Of a DNA stretch of 64,000 nt, positions 49,876 through 57,276 are shown piece by piece. How positions within the stretch are numbered: the first letter of the stretch is position 1; each line of letters begins with the position of its first letter. The stretch spans positions 682,001 through 746,000 of the forward strand of contig CAWHEI010000012.1 in assembly GCA_963828415.1 (NCBI GenBank), written 5' to 3'. This stretch comes from Sva-07 sp963828415 (GTDB lineage: Bacteria > Actinomycetota > Acidimicrobiia > Acidimicrobiales > Ilumatobacteraceae). Both the position numbers and the translations under genes were made by a program. The notes below the pieces were generated by a model. It was not told the DNA's origin. It ran no database searches and saw nothing but the letters and a program-made list of their open reading frames with translations.

Positions 49876-50938
49876 CGTCGCCCATCAGGTCGCGCACGCG
49901 GTCCATGTCGGCCTCGGCGAGTGCGCCCGGGCTCGACGCATTGCGCAGGAGGTTCTCGAGTTGGTCGAGGTCGCCCATGTCCTGCATGGCCTGCATCGCC
50001 TGCTGGAAGCCCATCGGATCCTGGCCCTCGAAGTCGTAGCTCTGGTTCCAGTTGAGCTGCGGGAACATCTGCTGGAGGTTCCCTGACAGCTGCTGCATCT
50101 GCCACTGCAGGTCCATGTCCTCCATCAGCTGGTCGGACAGCTGCTGGAGCTGCGCCCGCTGCTCCGGGGTCATCGAGTTCATCATCGCCTGCATGGCCGC
50201 CATGCGCTTGGCCATCTGTTCGAGCAGTTCCTCGACGGTCTCGGGATTCTCGGGAAAGAAGTCGCCGTACTCCGCCATGAACTGCTCGAAGCCGGGATCG
50301 TCGCCGCGCTGGTGCTTCTCGAGCATCTCGTTGAGTGCCGCCATCATGTCCTTCATGCGGGCCATGTCCTCAGGGGTCATGTTCTGCATGGCACCGGACA
50401 TCTGGTCGACCATCTGCTGCATCAGCTGCTCTTTGAGACGTTCCATCAGTTGGTCGAAGCGCGCCTTGGCCTCTTTCGACTCGAAGTTGTACGCGTCGAG
50501 TTCGCGGACCTTGCCGGCGAGGTCGTCGGGCATCAGATCGAGACGCATGTTGCGTTCCTCGGCTGCGGCGCGGGCGTTTTCGGCTCGCCGTTCGTCACCG
50601 GAGTTCTCGGCGTCGCGCCGGGCGTTGTCGATGGCGTGACGTTCCTCGTCGATGATGTCGTCGAGCTGGTCCTTGATCTCGTCGTAGACGCCGCCGAGAT
50701 CGGAACTGTCCAACCGCTTCTGACGTTCGGCACGGAGCTGTTCGAGCAGCTCGCGTAGCCCTTGGAGCTGCTCGCCGTTGCGGTCGCGCAGTCCTTCCTG
50801 CATCATCCGACGAAGCGCCGCGTTCACGTCACCGTGGTAGAGCAGTTCGTCGGTGAGTTCGTCGAAGGCCGCGTCGGCGTCGAACTCGAAACCGGTCTGG
50901 GTTCCGTCCCACCGGGAGTACTCGAACCGCTTCGCCAT
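49157..50938 (-). CDS. VWA-domain protein, N-terminal part; frame broken near 49852
   Basis: The first ~362 residues are a charged helical domain: MAKRFEYSRWDGTQTGFEFDADAAFDELTD, then coiled-coil-like runs (LRELLEQLRAERQKRL) and a striking Met/Gln-rich region (MQNMTPEDMARMKDMMAALNEML, MAAMQAMMNSMTPEQRAQLQQL). After SDDAAKSLER the reading becomes an unrelated Arg/Gly-rich tail, while the proper LAELTKMLEEAGLIEQKEG continuation is in the neighbouring frame. Removing one base around 49852 joins them. The start is ATG 50938, 60 bp from the divergent cyclase gene. Confidence 0.75.
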   Translation of the reverse strand: MAKRFEYSRWDGTQTGFEFDADAAFDELTDELLYHGDVNAALRRMMQEGLRDRNGEQLQGLRELLEQLRAERQKRLDSSDLGGVYDEIKDQLDDIIDEERHAIDNARRDAENSGDERRAENARAAAEERNMRLDLMPDDLAGKVRELDAYNFESKEAKARFDQLMERLKEQLMQQMVDQMSGAMQNMTPEDMARMKDMMAALNEMLEKHQRGDDPGFEQFMAEYGDFFPENPETVEELLEQMAKRMAAMQAMMNSMTPEQRAQLQQLSDQLMEDMDLQWQMQQLSGNLQQMFPQLNWNQSYDFEGQDPMGFQQAMQAMQDMGDLDQLENLLRNASSPGALAEADMDRVRDLMGDDAAKSLERSGRADQDARGSRPDRAEGRASGNDAQGPAQDRRQRAARPVLEAGQGHVGPARDEQPRPRPRAHLRHQALRVRRSVPTRSEPHHPQCVAAQRRWHSDSARPLGLRDRAHGAPDALVDGVDARPVAVDADARQLLARQEGRHGTAQPDHVAVPAGLSGHRRILRDGPDPHRRAAPRGVLGLRVRHEHAPRLHVGAQTARPRIGHQADHHDHRWRADGAHHGQRDAVLQLPARA

Positions 50939-50997
50939 GACTGGAACTTAACGGGTCGTCCCCCGCAACGCTGCTCGGAGCACGTAACATCGTCGCC

Positions 50998-51543
50998 ATG
51001 CGTGTCCCCCGCACGTTCGTCTTCGTCGACCTGTCCGGTTTCACGAACTACACCGCCGCGTTCGGCGACGACGCCGCGGGCCGCATCCTCAGCACCTTCC
51101 GCGGCATCGTGCGGACGGTGGCCTCCGACCGCGGTGTGCGCATCGCGAAGTGGCTCGGCGACGGCTGCATGGTGGTCGCTGTCGACCAACGCGACGCCAT
51201 CGACTTCGTGCTCGACCTCGAACAGCGCGCCACCGACGTGTGCACACCGTTGACCATCCGAGCGGGCTTGGCAACCGGCCACGCACTCTTGTTCGAGGGC
51301 GACGACTACATCGGGTCCGCGGTCAACATGGCGGCGCGCCTGTGCGACTACGCCCGAGGCGTGCAGGTGCTGATGCCCACGATGCAGCTCCAACGGCTGC
51401 CCGAGGGGGTCGTCGCCGAGCCGTACGGCGAGGTCGAACTGCGCGGATTTCCCGGCCCGATCGACGTCGTCAGCCTGACGGGCACGCCGCAGTCGGCGAA
51501 CCTCGACTCGTCCGAACTCTGGACGCGCAGCCCGTTCATCTGA
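50998..51543 (+). CDS. Stand-alone class III nucleotide cyclase-domain protein
   Basis: Adenylate/guanylate cyclase catalytic domain of 181 residues without membrane or sensor domains. Both metal-binding Asp are present: Asp11 in FVFVDLSGFT and Asp55 in KWLGDGCMV. The middle section GLATGHALLFEGDDYIGSAVNMAARLCDYA contains the NxxxR-like region (NMAARL) that binds the triphosphate and transition state. It should make cAMP or be a close relative. It lies between the VWA gene (divergent) and the GH1-like gene (31-bp gap). Confidence 0.85.
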   Translation: MRVPRTFVFVDLSGFTNYTAAFGDDAAGRILSTFRGIVRTVASDRGVRIAKWLGDGCMVVAVDQRDAIDFVLDLEQRATDVCTPLTIRAGLATGHALLFEGDDYIGSAVNMAARLCDYARGVQVLMPTMQLQRLPEGVVAEPYGEVELRGFPGPIDVVSLTGTPQSANLDSSELWTRSPFI

Positions 51544-51574
51544 CCGAGCGCCTCCCGTCGACCACACAGCACCG

Positions 51575-52468
51575 ATGACGTTCCGCAGAGGCGCCGCCCT
51601 CACCACGTCCGCAACGCTCGGACACGCCGACACCGCCGATCGCGGTCCAACGGCAGGCAACGGCTTTCGCACACGCTGGCCCGACGACCTCGCAGCGTTG
51701 CAGGACCTCGGGATCACCGACGTGCGGATCGCGCTCGACTGGGCCCGGCTGCAACCGAAACCGGGAATGCTCGACTCGGATTGGGCGGAGCGGTTCGAGC
51801 AGATCCTGCTGGCCGCTGACGCGATCGGCGTGCGGCCGTGGGCGTGCCTGCACGAATCGTCGATCCCTCGCTGGTTCGACAACGACGGAGGATTCGGCAA
51901 CGACGAGACGTTCATCACCTGGTGGCCACGCTGGGTCGAGCGTGCAGCGGACCGCTTCGGCGACCTCGTCGCAGGCTGGGTGCCGTTCGCTTGCATTCCC
52001 GCCGGAGCGCCCGAACGACCGTGGATCGACACGTGGGGCATCCTCGCTGGAGGACCGCCGGTTGTGGCCGCGGTCGACTTGCGCGAACGGGCCGACACGG
52101 TCGGCCGATACGCAGGCGCGACCGACCTGCTCGGCGCCGTCCTGACCGGCGAGTGGGAGGTCGACGATCCGGTGGATGCCGCCAAGCTCTCCCGCGCCGC
52201 CGACCGATGGGGTGGCGAGCTCCGCGAAGCTGCCGATGCCGCTGATGCCACGTTGGTCGTCAGCGGCTTCAGCGCCGGCCACGACGACGCCGACGCCGCT
52301 GGCGAGGTCGTGAGCACATTGCGAGCGGTGCTCGACGATGCCGTCGCCGACGGTGTTCCGATCGACGTCGCCTTCGTCGAGCCCGGCATCGCCGGCCCAG
52401 ATTCTCCCGCCGGCCTGCTCGACGCAGACCGTGCCCCCACGCCGACCAGCGCCGCCTTCCTCGACTGA
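51575..52468 (+). CDS. Degenerate family-1 glycosidase-like barrel protein
   Basis: 297 residues with a GH1-like start (GNGFRTRWPDDLAALQDLGITDVRIALDWARLQPKPGMLD, i.e. the conserved RxSxxWxR region) and ACLHESSIPRWFDNDGGFGNDETFITWWPRWVERAADRFGDLVAGWVPFACIPAG. In active GH1 enzymes the last segment reads WxTxNEP; here NE is missing (FACIP), so the catalytic acid/base is lost. A C-terminal FVEPGIAGPD could match the nucleophile ITENG region. About a third shorter than usual GH1. Perhaps a binding protein. It follows the cyclase gene. Confidence 0.6.
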   Translation: MTFRRGAALTTSATLGHADTADRGPTAGNGFRTRWPDDLAALQDLGITDVRIALDWARLQPKPGMLDSDWAERFEQILLAADAIGVRPWACLHESSIPRWFDNDGGFGNDETFITWWPRWVERAADRFGDLVAGWVPFACIPAGAPERPWIDTWGILAGGPPVVAAVDLRERADTVGRYAGATDLLGAVLTGEWEVDDPVDAAKLSRAADRWGGELREAADAADATLVVSGFSAGHDDADAAGEVVSTLRAVLDDAVADGVPIDVAFVEPGIAGPDSPAGLLDADRAPTPTSAAFLD

Positions 52469-52547
52469 CGATCTGCGCCCCGGGCGTCCCACCGCAGGAT
52501 CTACGCCCGGGGCGTTCCGGATTCCGGGACGGGAGGGGCGCAGATCG
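52469..52547. terminator. Complex inverted repeat between convergent genes
   Basis: Outer arms CGATCTGCGCCCC (52469-52481) and GGGGCGCAGATCG (52535-52547) are perfect. An alternative inner pair CGCCCCGGGCGT (52476-52487) / ACGCCCGGGGCG (52503-52514) overlaps the left outer arm by six bases, so the two folds compete. It lies between the stops of the GH1-like gene (52468) and the MoxR gene (52563), so it can serve as a bidirectional terminator. Confidence 0.6.
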
Positions 52548-52562
52548 GGGCGAGCGAAACGG

Positions 52563-53993
52563 TCAGGTGCGGCCGCGGTAGGTGGCGCTCGGGCCGGAGG
52601 CGTCCTTGTTGAGCCGCTTGCTGAGGTGGAGGCCTTCGAGCACGAACTCGACGGCACCACCGACCGCCGCCGGCGACTCGTCGCCACCGGTGAGGACCGC
52701 CACCGGAGCGCGCAATGCATCGACCTCCTCGACGAGACGAGCGAGTTCTTCGCTGGTCACGCCCTCGCCCGTGTGAGCAACCGCTCCGGCCTCGAAGGCG
52801 TCGACGACCGCCCGGGTCTGCTCGGGCGGCACCACGTCCTTGAAGACGCTGAGCACGGCGCCCTTGATCAGGTTCTCCATGATCGCACCCTCACGACCGT
52901 CCTCGATCGACTCGATCTCGATCTTGCCCATCGAGCTCGCCGCAAGCGCATCGAGGTCGTCGACCCGAGCGACGATGTGACGTTCGCCCGAGCGCAGGCC
53001 TCGCCGAAGTGCGTTCGCCGCGAGCGCTTCGTAGTTCGCCACGCTCAGGCGCACGCTCACCCCGGATCGCTGGTTGACATGGTTGCTCGCCCGCGCCAGG
53101 TGGCTGAAGGTTGCGACCACGTCCGCCAGGTACTCGGGCACGTCGACGGTGACGCGACCCTGCGCCGTGGTGATGTCGAGCGCCACCGCCTCCTGACGCA
53201 TGATCGCGACCTCGGTGTGCACCTCGAGCGGGTAGTGGGTGCGGATCTGGCTCCCGAACCGGTCCTTGAGCGGCGTGATGATCCGACCGCGGTTCGTGTA
53301 GTCCTCGGGGTTGGCCGACGCCAGCAGCATCACGTCGAGCGGCAGGCGGATCTTGTACCCGCGGATCTGGACGTCGCGTTCTTCGAGCACGTTGAGCATG
53401 CCCACCTGGATGCGTTCGGCCAGGTCGGGCAACTCGTTGATCGCGAAGATGCCCCGGTTGGTCCTCGGGACGAGGCCGTAGTGAAGGGTCAGCTCGTCGG
53501 AGAGGTACCGCCCCTCGGCCACCTTGATCGGGTCGACCTCGCCGATCAGGTCGGCGATCGACGTGTCCGGCGTGGCCAGTTTCTCGCCGAAGCGTTCGCT
53601 GCGGTGGACCCAGTGGATCGGCGTGTCGTCGCCCAACTCCTCGACGAGGTCCCGAGCGTGCTTCGACACCGGCTGATAGGGATCGTCGTTGATCTCGCTG
53701 CCGGCGACGATCGGCATCCACTCGTCGAGCAGCCCGGTGAGCGAGCGGATCATGCGGGTCTTCGCCTGTCCCCGTTCGCCCAGGAAGATCACGTCGTGAC
53801 CGGCCAGGAGTGCGTTCTCGAGTTGCGGCATCACCGTGTCCTCGTATCCCGCCACCCCGTCGAACAAGGGCTCACCGGCGGCGACCTTCTCGATCGCGTG
53901 TTCACGCACCTCCTGCTTCACGGGGCGCGACACCCAGCCCGAAGCACGCAGCTCCCCCAACGTCGTTGCCTGCGGTCGATCCGTGTCAGCCAT
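52563..53993 (-). CDS. MoxR/magnesium-chelatase ChlI-like AAA+ ATPase
   Basis: AAA+ ATPase of 476 residues. The Walker A equivalent is LGERGQAKTRM at 71-81 (GxRGxAKT), Walker B-like GIFAINELPDLAERIQ, sensor 1 MLLASANPEDYTNRGRIITPLKDRFGSQIRTHYP with the Arg finger. Helical C-terminal lid follows. The family works with a VWA protein that binds and loads a client; that partner is probably the gene at 48925-50938, two genes away on the same strand. Usually the two are adjacent. It is divergent from the GH2 gene with palindrome locus 5 between. Confidence 0.85.
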   Translation of the reverse strand: MADTDRPQATTLGELRASGWVSRPVKQEVREHAIEKVAAGEPLFDGVAGYEDTVMPQLENALLAGHDVIFLGERGQAKTRMIRSLTGLLDEWMPIVAGSEINDDPYQPVSKHARDLVEELGDDTPIHWVHRSERFGEKLATPDTSIADLIGEVDPIKVAEGRYLSDELTLHYGLVPRTNRGIFAINELPDLAERIQVGMLNVLEERDVQIRGYKIRLPLDVMLLASANPEDYTNRGRIITPLKDRFGSQIRTHYPLEVHTEVAIMRQEAVALDITTAQGRVTVDVPEYLADVVATFSHLARASNHVNQRSGVSVRLSVANYEALAANALRRGLRSGERHIVARVDDLDALAASSMGKIEIESIEDGREGAIMENLIKGAVLSVFKDVVPPEQTRAVVDAFEAGAVAHTGEGVTSEELARLVEEVDALRAPVAVLTGGDESPAAVGGAVEFVLEGLHLSKRLNKDASGPSATYRGRT

Positions 53994-54073
53994 GTGACGA
54001 ACCTACCGCGGCCGACGCGACCGTGAGCATGCGAGCGTACGACTCGTTTCCGCCGCAGCCACGGCCATCGTTC

Positions 54074-54174
54074 CCATGAGCGAACCGACCGAATACGGCG
54101 GTTTGGCTCATCGGTGGAGCGGGTTCGCGCGTTGCGATGAGCGAACCGACCGTATACGGCGGTTTGGCTCATCG
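54074..54174. repeat. Paired-palindrome locus 5 (two 40-bp copies, 61-bp period)
   Basis: Copies at 54074-54113 and 54135-54174, spacer 54114-54134. Both are in the reverse orientation relative to most copies. The first copy has CC in place of CG at its left edge (the only damaged octamer seen). It lies in the only divergent gap among the five loci, between the MoxR gene start (53993) and the GH2 gene start (54230). The ATG inside the second copy is in frame with the GH2 gene. Confidence 0.9.
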
Positions 54175-54229
54175 GTGGGCTGGCGGATGGGAGACGGCAG
54201 GCACCGATGTCCCGGCGTACGATCGGCTG

Positions 54230-56356
54230 ATGCGATTGGAGGGCGTCTGGCTGGCTGCCGAAGCCGACGACGACGTCCGGCGCAACGGCATCGGCCTCGA
54301 CACCGACGACGCTCACTGGGCCCGTGTCGCGGTGCCAGGGCACTGGCAGGATCAACCGGAGTTCGCCACGAGCGGCGGGCCGCTGATGTACCGCCACTCG
54401 TTCGCCGCCGCACCGCCGCCCGAGGGACGACGCCGATGGGTGACCCTCGACGGGATCTTCTACCAGGCCGACGTCTGGCTCGACGGCGCTTACCTGGGCG
54501 ACCCCGAGGGCTACTTCTTCAGCCACAGCTTCGACGTGACGTCGCTGTCGCGATTCGGCGACGACCACGTGCTGGCCATCGAAGTGACCTGCTCGCCGCA
54601 GGCCGGGACCACCGGGCGTCGAAACATCACCGGCGTGTTCCAGAGCCCCGAAGGCATCGGCCCGAAGCGCAACCCCGGAGGGCTCTGGCGTCCGGTGTTC
54701 CTGTACGACACCGGACCGGTTCAGATCGATCGACTCCGAGTGCTGTGTCGCGATGCAGACGCCAGACGAGCGCATCTTCGGATCTCCACTCGCATCGACA
54801 GCGACCGGCTGACGCCGGTGACGATGCGCACCTACGTCGATGGCGAGCAGGTCGACGAACAGCTCCAGTCGATCGCTGCCGGCAAGAACGACTTCGAGTG
54901 GACGGTCGACATCACCGATCCCGCGCTGTGGTGGCCCAGGGCGCTCGGCGATCAACCGCTCATCGATGTCGCCGTCGAAGTCGTCGTCGACGGCGACGTC
55001 AGCGACCGTCGCGAGCGCCGTACGGGTCTCAGACAAGTGATCTGGGACGACTGGGTCTGCTCGGTGAACGGTGAGCGACTCTTCCTCAAGGGAGCAAACC
55101 TGCTTCCGACGGCGATCGGGCCCGCCAACGCGACGGCCGAGATGATCCGTGCCGACCTGCAGGCCGCGGTCGAGCTCGGCCTCGATGCGCTCCGTGTTCA
55201 TGGACACATCGCCGACCGGGCGCTGTACCACGCGGCGGACGAAGCTGGAATCCTGCTGCTCCAGGACTTCCCACTGCAGTGGGGTCACGCTCGTTCGGTT
55301 CGCCAACAGGCAGTCGAACAGGCTCGGGCCGCGGTCGATTCGCTCGGTCACCACCCGTCGATCGCGATGTGGACCGCGCACGACGACCCGTCGGTCACCG
55401 ATGCAGGAGTCGCTACGACCGGCTGGCGAGGAACCGCCCGCACGGTTGCCGCCAAGCAGTTGCCGTCGTGGAACAAGTCGGTGCTCGACCGTTGGGTGAA
55501 GCGGGCATTCGAGCGAGCGGACTCGAGCCGTCGAGTCGTTGCGCATTCCGGTGTCGTCCCGCACCTCCCGCAGCTCGACGGCACCGACAGTCATCTGTGG
55601 TTCGGGTGGCGTCACGGCGAATCGGAGGACCTCGCCGACTTCGCCGCTCGGCTCCCGCGGATGGTGCGGTTCGTCAGCGAGTTCGGGTCGGATTCGCCGC
55701 CGGCGGACGCGCCGTTCATCGACGAACAACTCGCCGTGTACGAGTGGCCCAGTCTCGACTGGGATCATGTGCAGCTCGAAACGGGGTACCAACGCGATGT
55801 GGTCGAGCGGAGCTTCCCACCGACGGATTTCGATGCGTTCGACGAGTGGCGCGACGCGTTGCAGTACTACCAAGCGCACGTGTTGAAGGTCCAGATCGAG
55901 ACCTTGCGTCGGCTCAAGTACCGCCCGACCGGCGGGTTCTGTTTCTCGTCGCTCAACGATTCGGCAGCGTCGATCTCGTCGAGCGTCCTCGATCACGAAC
56001 GCCGGCCAAAAGCCGCGCACGCCACGGTCGCTGCTGCATGCGCACCGGTGCTCGTCATCGCCGATCCGTTGCCTGCTGACGTCCGGCCCGGCGAACGAGT
56101 CGACCTGGATGTGCACGTGGTGAGCGATCTCCGTGAGCCGCTCGACTTCGCCGTGGTCGATGTCATCGCCTCGTGGTCCGGCGGCGAGCAACGCTGGCGA
56201 TTCGGTGGCGCGATTCCTGCCGACGACGTCGTGAAGGTGGGCCGTGTCCGCCTCGAGATACCCGACACCAGTGGTCCGATGACCCTCAACCTGACACTGA
56301 CGAGTGGTGACGTGACGAGCACCAACTGCTACACCACGACGGTCAACGCCGACTGA
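54230..56356 (+). CDS. Glycoside hydrolase family 2-like protein (beta-mannosidase type) with altered acid/base
   Basis: 708 residues from ATG 54230 (MRLEGVWLAAEADD). Sugar-binding jelly roll (WVTLDGIFYQADVWLDGAYLG...), immunoglobulin-like domain, then a TIM barrel. The nucleophile is Glu484 in FVSEFGSDS. The acid/base Glu expected in WxxNNE or AHNEP appears as WTAHDDPS, i.e. Asp385-Asp386. So catalysis may be weakened or the substrate altered. An in-frame start at 54137 lies inside palindrome copy 10 (giving MSEPTVYGG...) and would add 31 residues unlike the family; rejected. No signal peptide. Confidence 0.8.
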   Translation: MRLEGVWLAAEADDDVRRNGIGLDTDDAHWARVAVPGHWQDQPEFATSGGPLMYRHSFAAAPPPEGRRRWVTLDGIFYQADVWLDGAYLGDPEGYFFSHSFDVTSLSRFGDDHVLAIEVTCSPQAGTTGRRNITGVFQSPEGIGPKRNPGGLWRPVFLYDTGPVQIDRLRVLCRDADARRAHLRISTRIDSDRLTPVTMRTYVDGEQVDEQLQSIAAGKNDFEWTVDITDPALWWPRALGDQPLIDVAVEVVVDGDVSDRRERRTGLRQVIWDDWVCSVNGERLFLKGANLLPTAIGPANATAEMIRADLQAAVELGLDALRVHGHIADRALYHAADEAGILLLQDFPLQWGHARSVRQQAVEQARAAVDSLGHHPSIAMWTAHDDPSVTDAGVATTGWRGTARTVAAKQLPSWNKSVLDRWVKRAFERADSSRRVVAHSGVVPHLPQLDGTDSHLWFGWRHGESEDLADFAARLPRMVRFVSEFGSDSPPADAPFIDEQLAVYEWPSLDWDHVQLETGYQRDVVERSFPPTDFDAFDEWRDALQYYQAHVLKVQIETLRRLKYRPTGGFCFSSLNDSAASISSSVLDHERRPKAAHATVAAACAPVLVIADPLPADVRPGERVDLDVHVVSDLREPLDFAVVDVIASWSGGEQRWRFGGAIPADDVVKVGRVRLEIPDTSGPMTLNLTLTSGDVTSTNCYTTTVNAD

Positions 56357-56386
56357 CACCTCGAACTCGCGAGGACGGATTCCGGG

Positions 56387-57232
56387 TCACGCTGCGTGTG
56401 CGGTGACGACCCACGTCGACGCCGCCATCACGATGCGGCCGTCGACGACATGACGTGACATCACATCGGCCGCTGCGTCGATGGCCGCCTGACGCGTCGC
56501 GGGCAGCGCCGCAGCGAGGCCGGGCGCGATGCCCGGATTCTGTTCGAGCGCCCGGCGGGCCGTGGATTGGAGGTCGTCCGCTGGGCCGAGGTCCGCTGAC
56601 GTCGGCCCCGACTCGATCACGATGTCGCCGAACCCGGCCGCTTGGAGCAACGACCTCACTCGTTCGGGATCGGCCAGCGAGAAGGGGCTGGGCTCGGTTG
56701 GGCCCGGCGGTGGCAGCATCTCTACATGAGCTGCCGCCGCCATCACGGGCCCCAGAATCATCGGATTGTCGAACGGACCCTGGAAACAGACGAACCCCAG
56801 CCGGCCCTGGTCCACGAGCGCGCGGCGTACGTGAGCGAATGCCCGCTCGGGCTCGGGAAAGAACATCACTCCGAATCGCGAGAACGCAACATCGAACGAG
56901 GTTGCTTCCAATGGTTCGTCCTGCACGTCGTGCAGCCGGAACTCCACGTTGGAGCATCCCACCGCTGCGGCACGCGTACGCGCTGCTGCGAGCATCGGCT
57001 CGGAGATGTCGACACCGACGACGAGCGCAGGCGCCACCGATGCGGCCATCGCCAACGACGTCGCACCGACGCCACACCCGATGTCGAGGACACGATCGCC
57101 CGTGCCGAGCTCGAGACGGTCGATGACCGCAAGGCCAAATGGCGCCAACATCGAGTCGAACTGATCGACGTGTTCGACCCACGCTCGACCGGACTCGCCG
57201 TTCCACGCTGCGATCTGCGGGTTCTCTGCCAT
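56387..57232 (-). CDS. Class I SAM-dependent methyltransferase
   Basis: 281 residues from ATG 57232 (MAENPQIAAWNGESGRAW). The N-terminal segment WNGESGRAWVEHVDQFDSMLAPFG is characteristic of a ubiquinone/menaquinone-type family found next to tailoring genes. Motif I VLDIGCGVGATSLAMA, acidic VGVDISEPML, post-I FDVAFSRFGVMFFPEPERAFAHVRRAL, motif III LVDQGRLGFVCF. The substrate is unknown. A palindrome (57242-57264) stands just upstream of the start. It is downstream of sdhB and converges with the GH2 gene. Confidence 0.8.
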   Translation of the reverse strand: MAENPQIAAWNGESGRAWVEHVDQFDSMLAPFGLAVIDRLELGTGDRVLDIGCGVGATSLAMAASVAPALVVGVDISEPMLAAARTRAAAVGCSNVEFRLHDVQDEPLEATSFDVAFSRFGVMFFPEPERAFAHVRRALVDQGRLGFVCFQGPFDNPMILGPVMAAAAHVEMLPPPGPTEPSPFSLADPERVRSLLQAAGFGDIVIESGPTSADLGPADDLQSTARRALEQNPGIAPGLAAALPATRQAAIDAAADVMSRHVVDGRIVMAASTWVVTAHAA

Positions 57233-57241
57233 GGCGCAAGG

Positions 57242-57264
57242 TACACCTGCCGTCGACAGGTGTA
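57242..57264. promoter_or_regulatory. TACACCTG...CAGGTGTA palindrome
   Basis: Perfect 8-bp arms TACACCTG (57242-57249) and CAGGTGTA (57257-57264) with a 7-base centre. It lies 10 bp upstream of the methyltransferase ATG and 13 bp after the sdhB stop (57277), both on the minus strand. Its symmetry and spacing suit a repressor operator (TetR-like) overlapping the ribosome site; a weak terminator after sdhB is the alternative. No regulator gene is adjacent. Confidence 0.4.
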
Positions 57265-57276
57265 TGACGGTAGGCG

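Noticed and set aside
11845..54174. Paired palindromes as short CRISPR arrays (40-bp repeat, 21-bp spacer)
   Set aside because: Only two repeats per locus, repeats within a locus often differ at several positions, orientations vary, 21-bp spacers are too short, and no cas gene is present.
11845..54174. The palindromes as coding sequence: each copy has an ATG and is open for 13 codons (MSExTxxGxxAHR-like) on both strands
   Set aside because: Changes are not biased to third codon positions, the 61-bp period shifts the frame between copies, and the resemblance on both strands follows from the palindrome itself.
54137..54229. Earlier start of the GH2 gene inside palindrome copy 10
   Set aside because: It adds residues encoded by the repeat and an unlike linker; the GH2 fold begins at MRLEGVW (54230).
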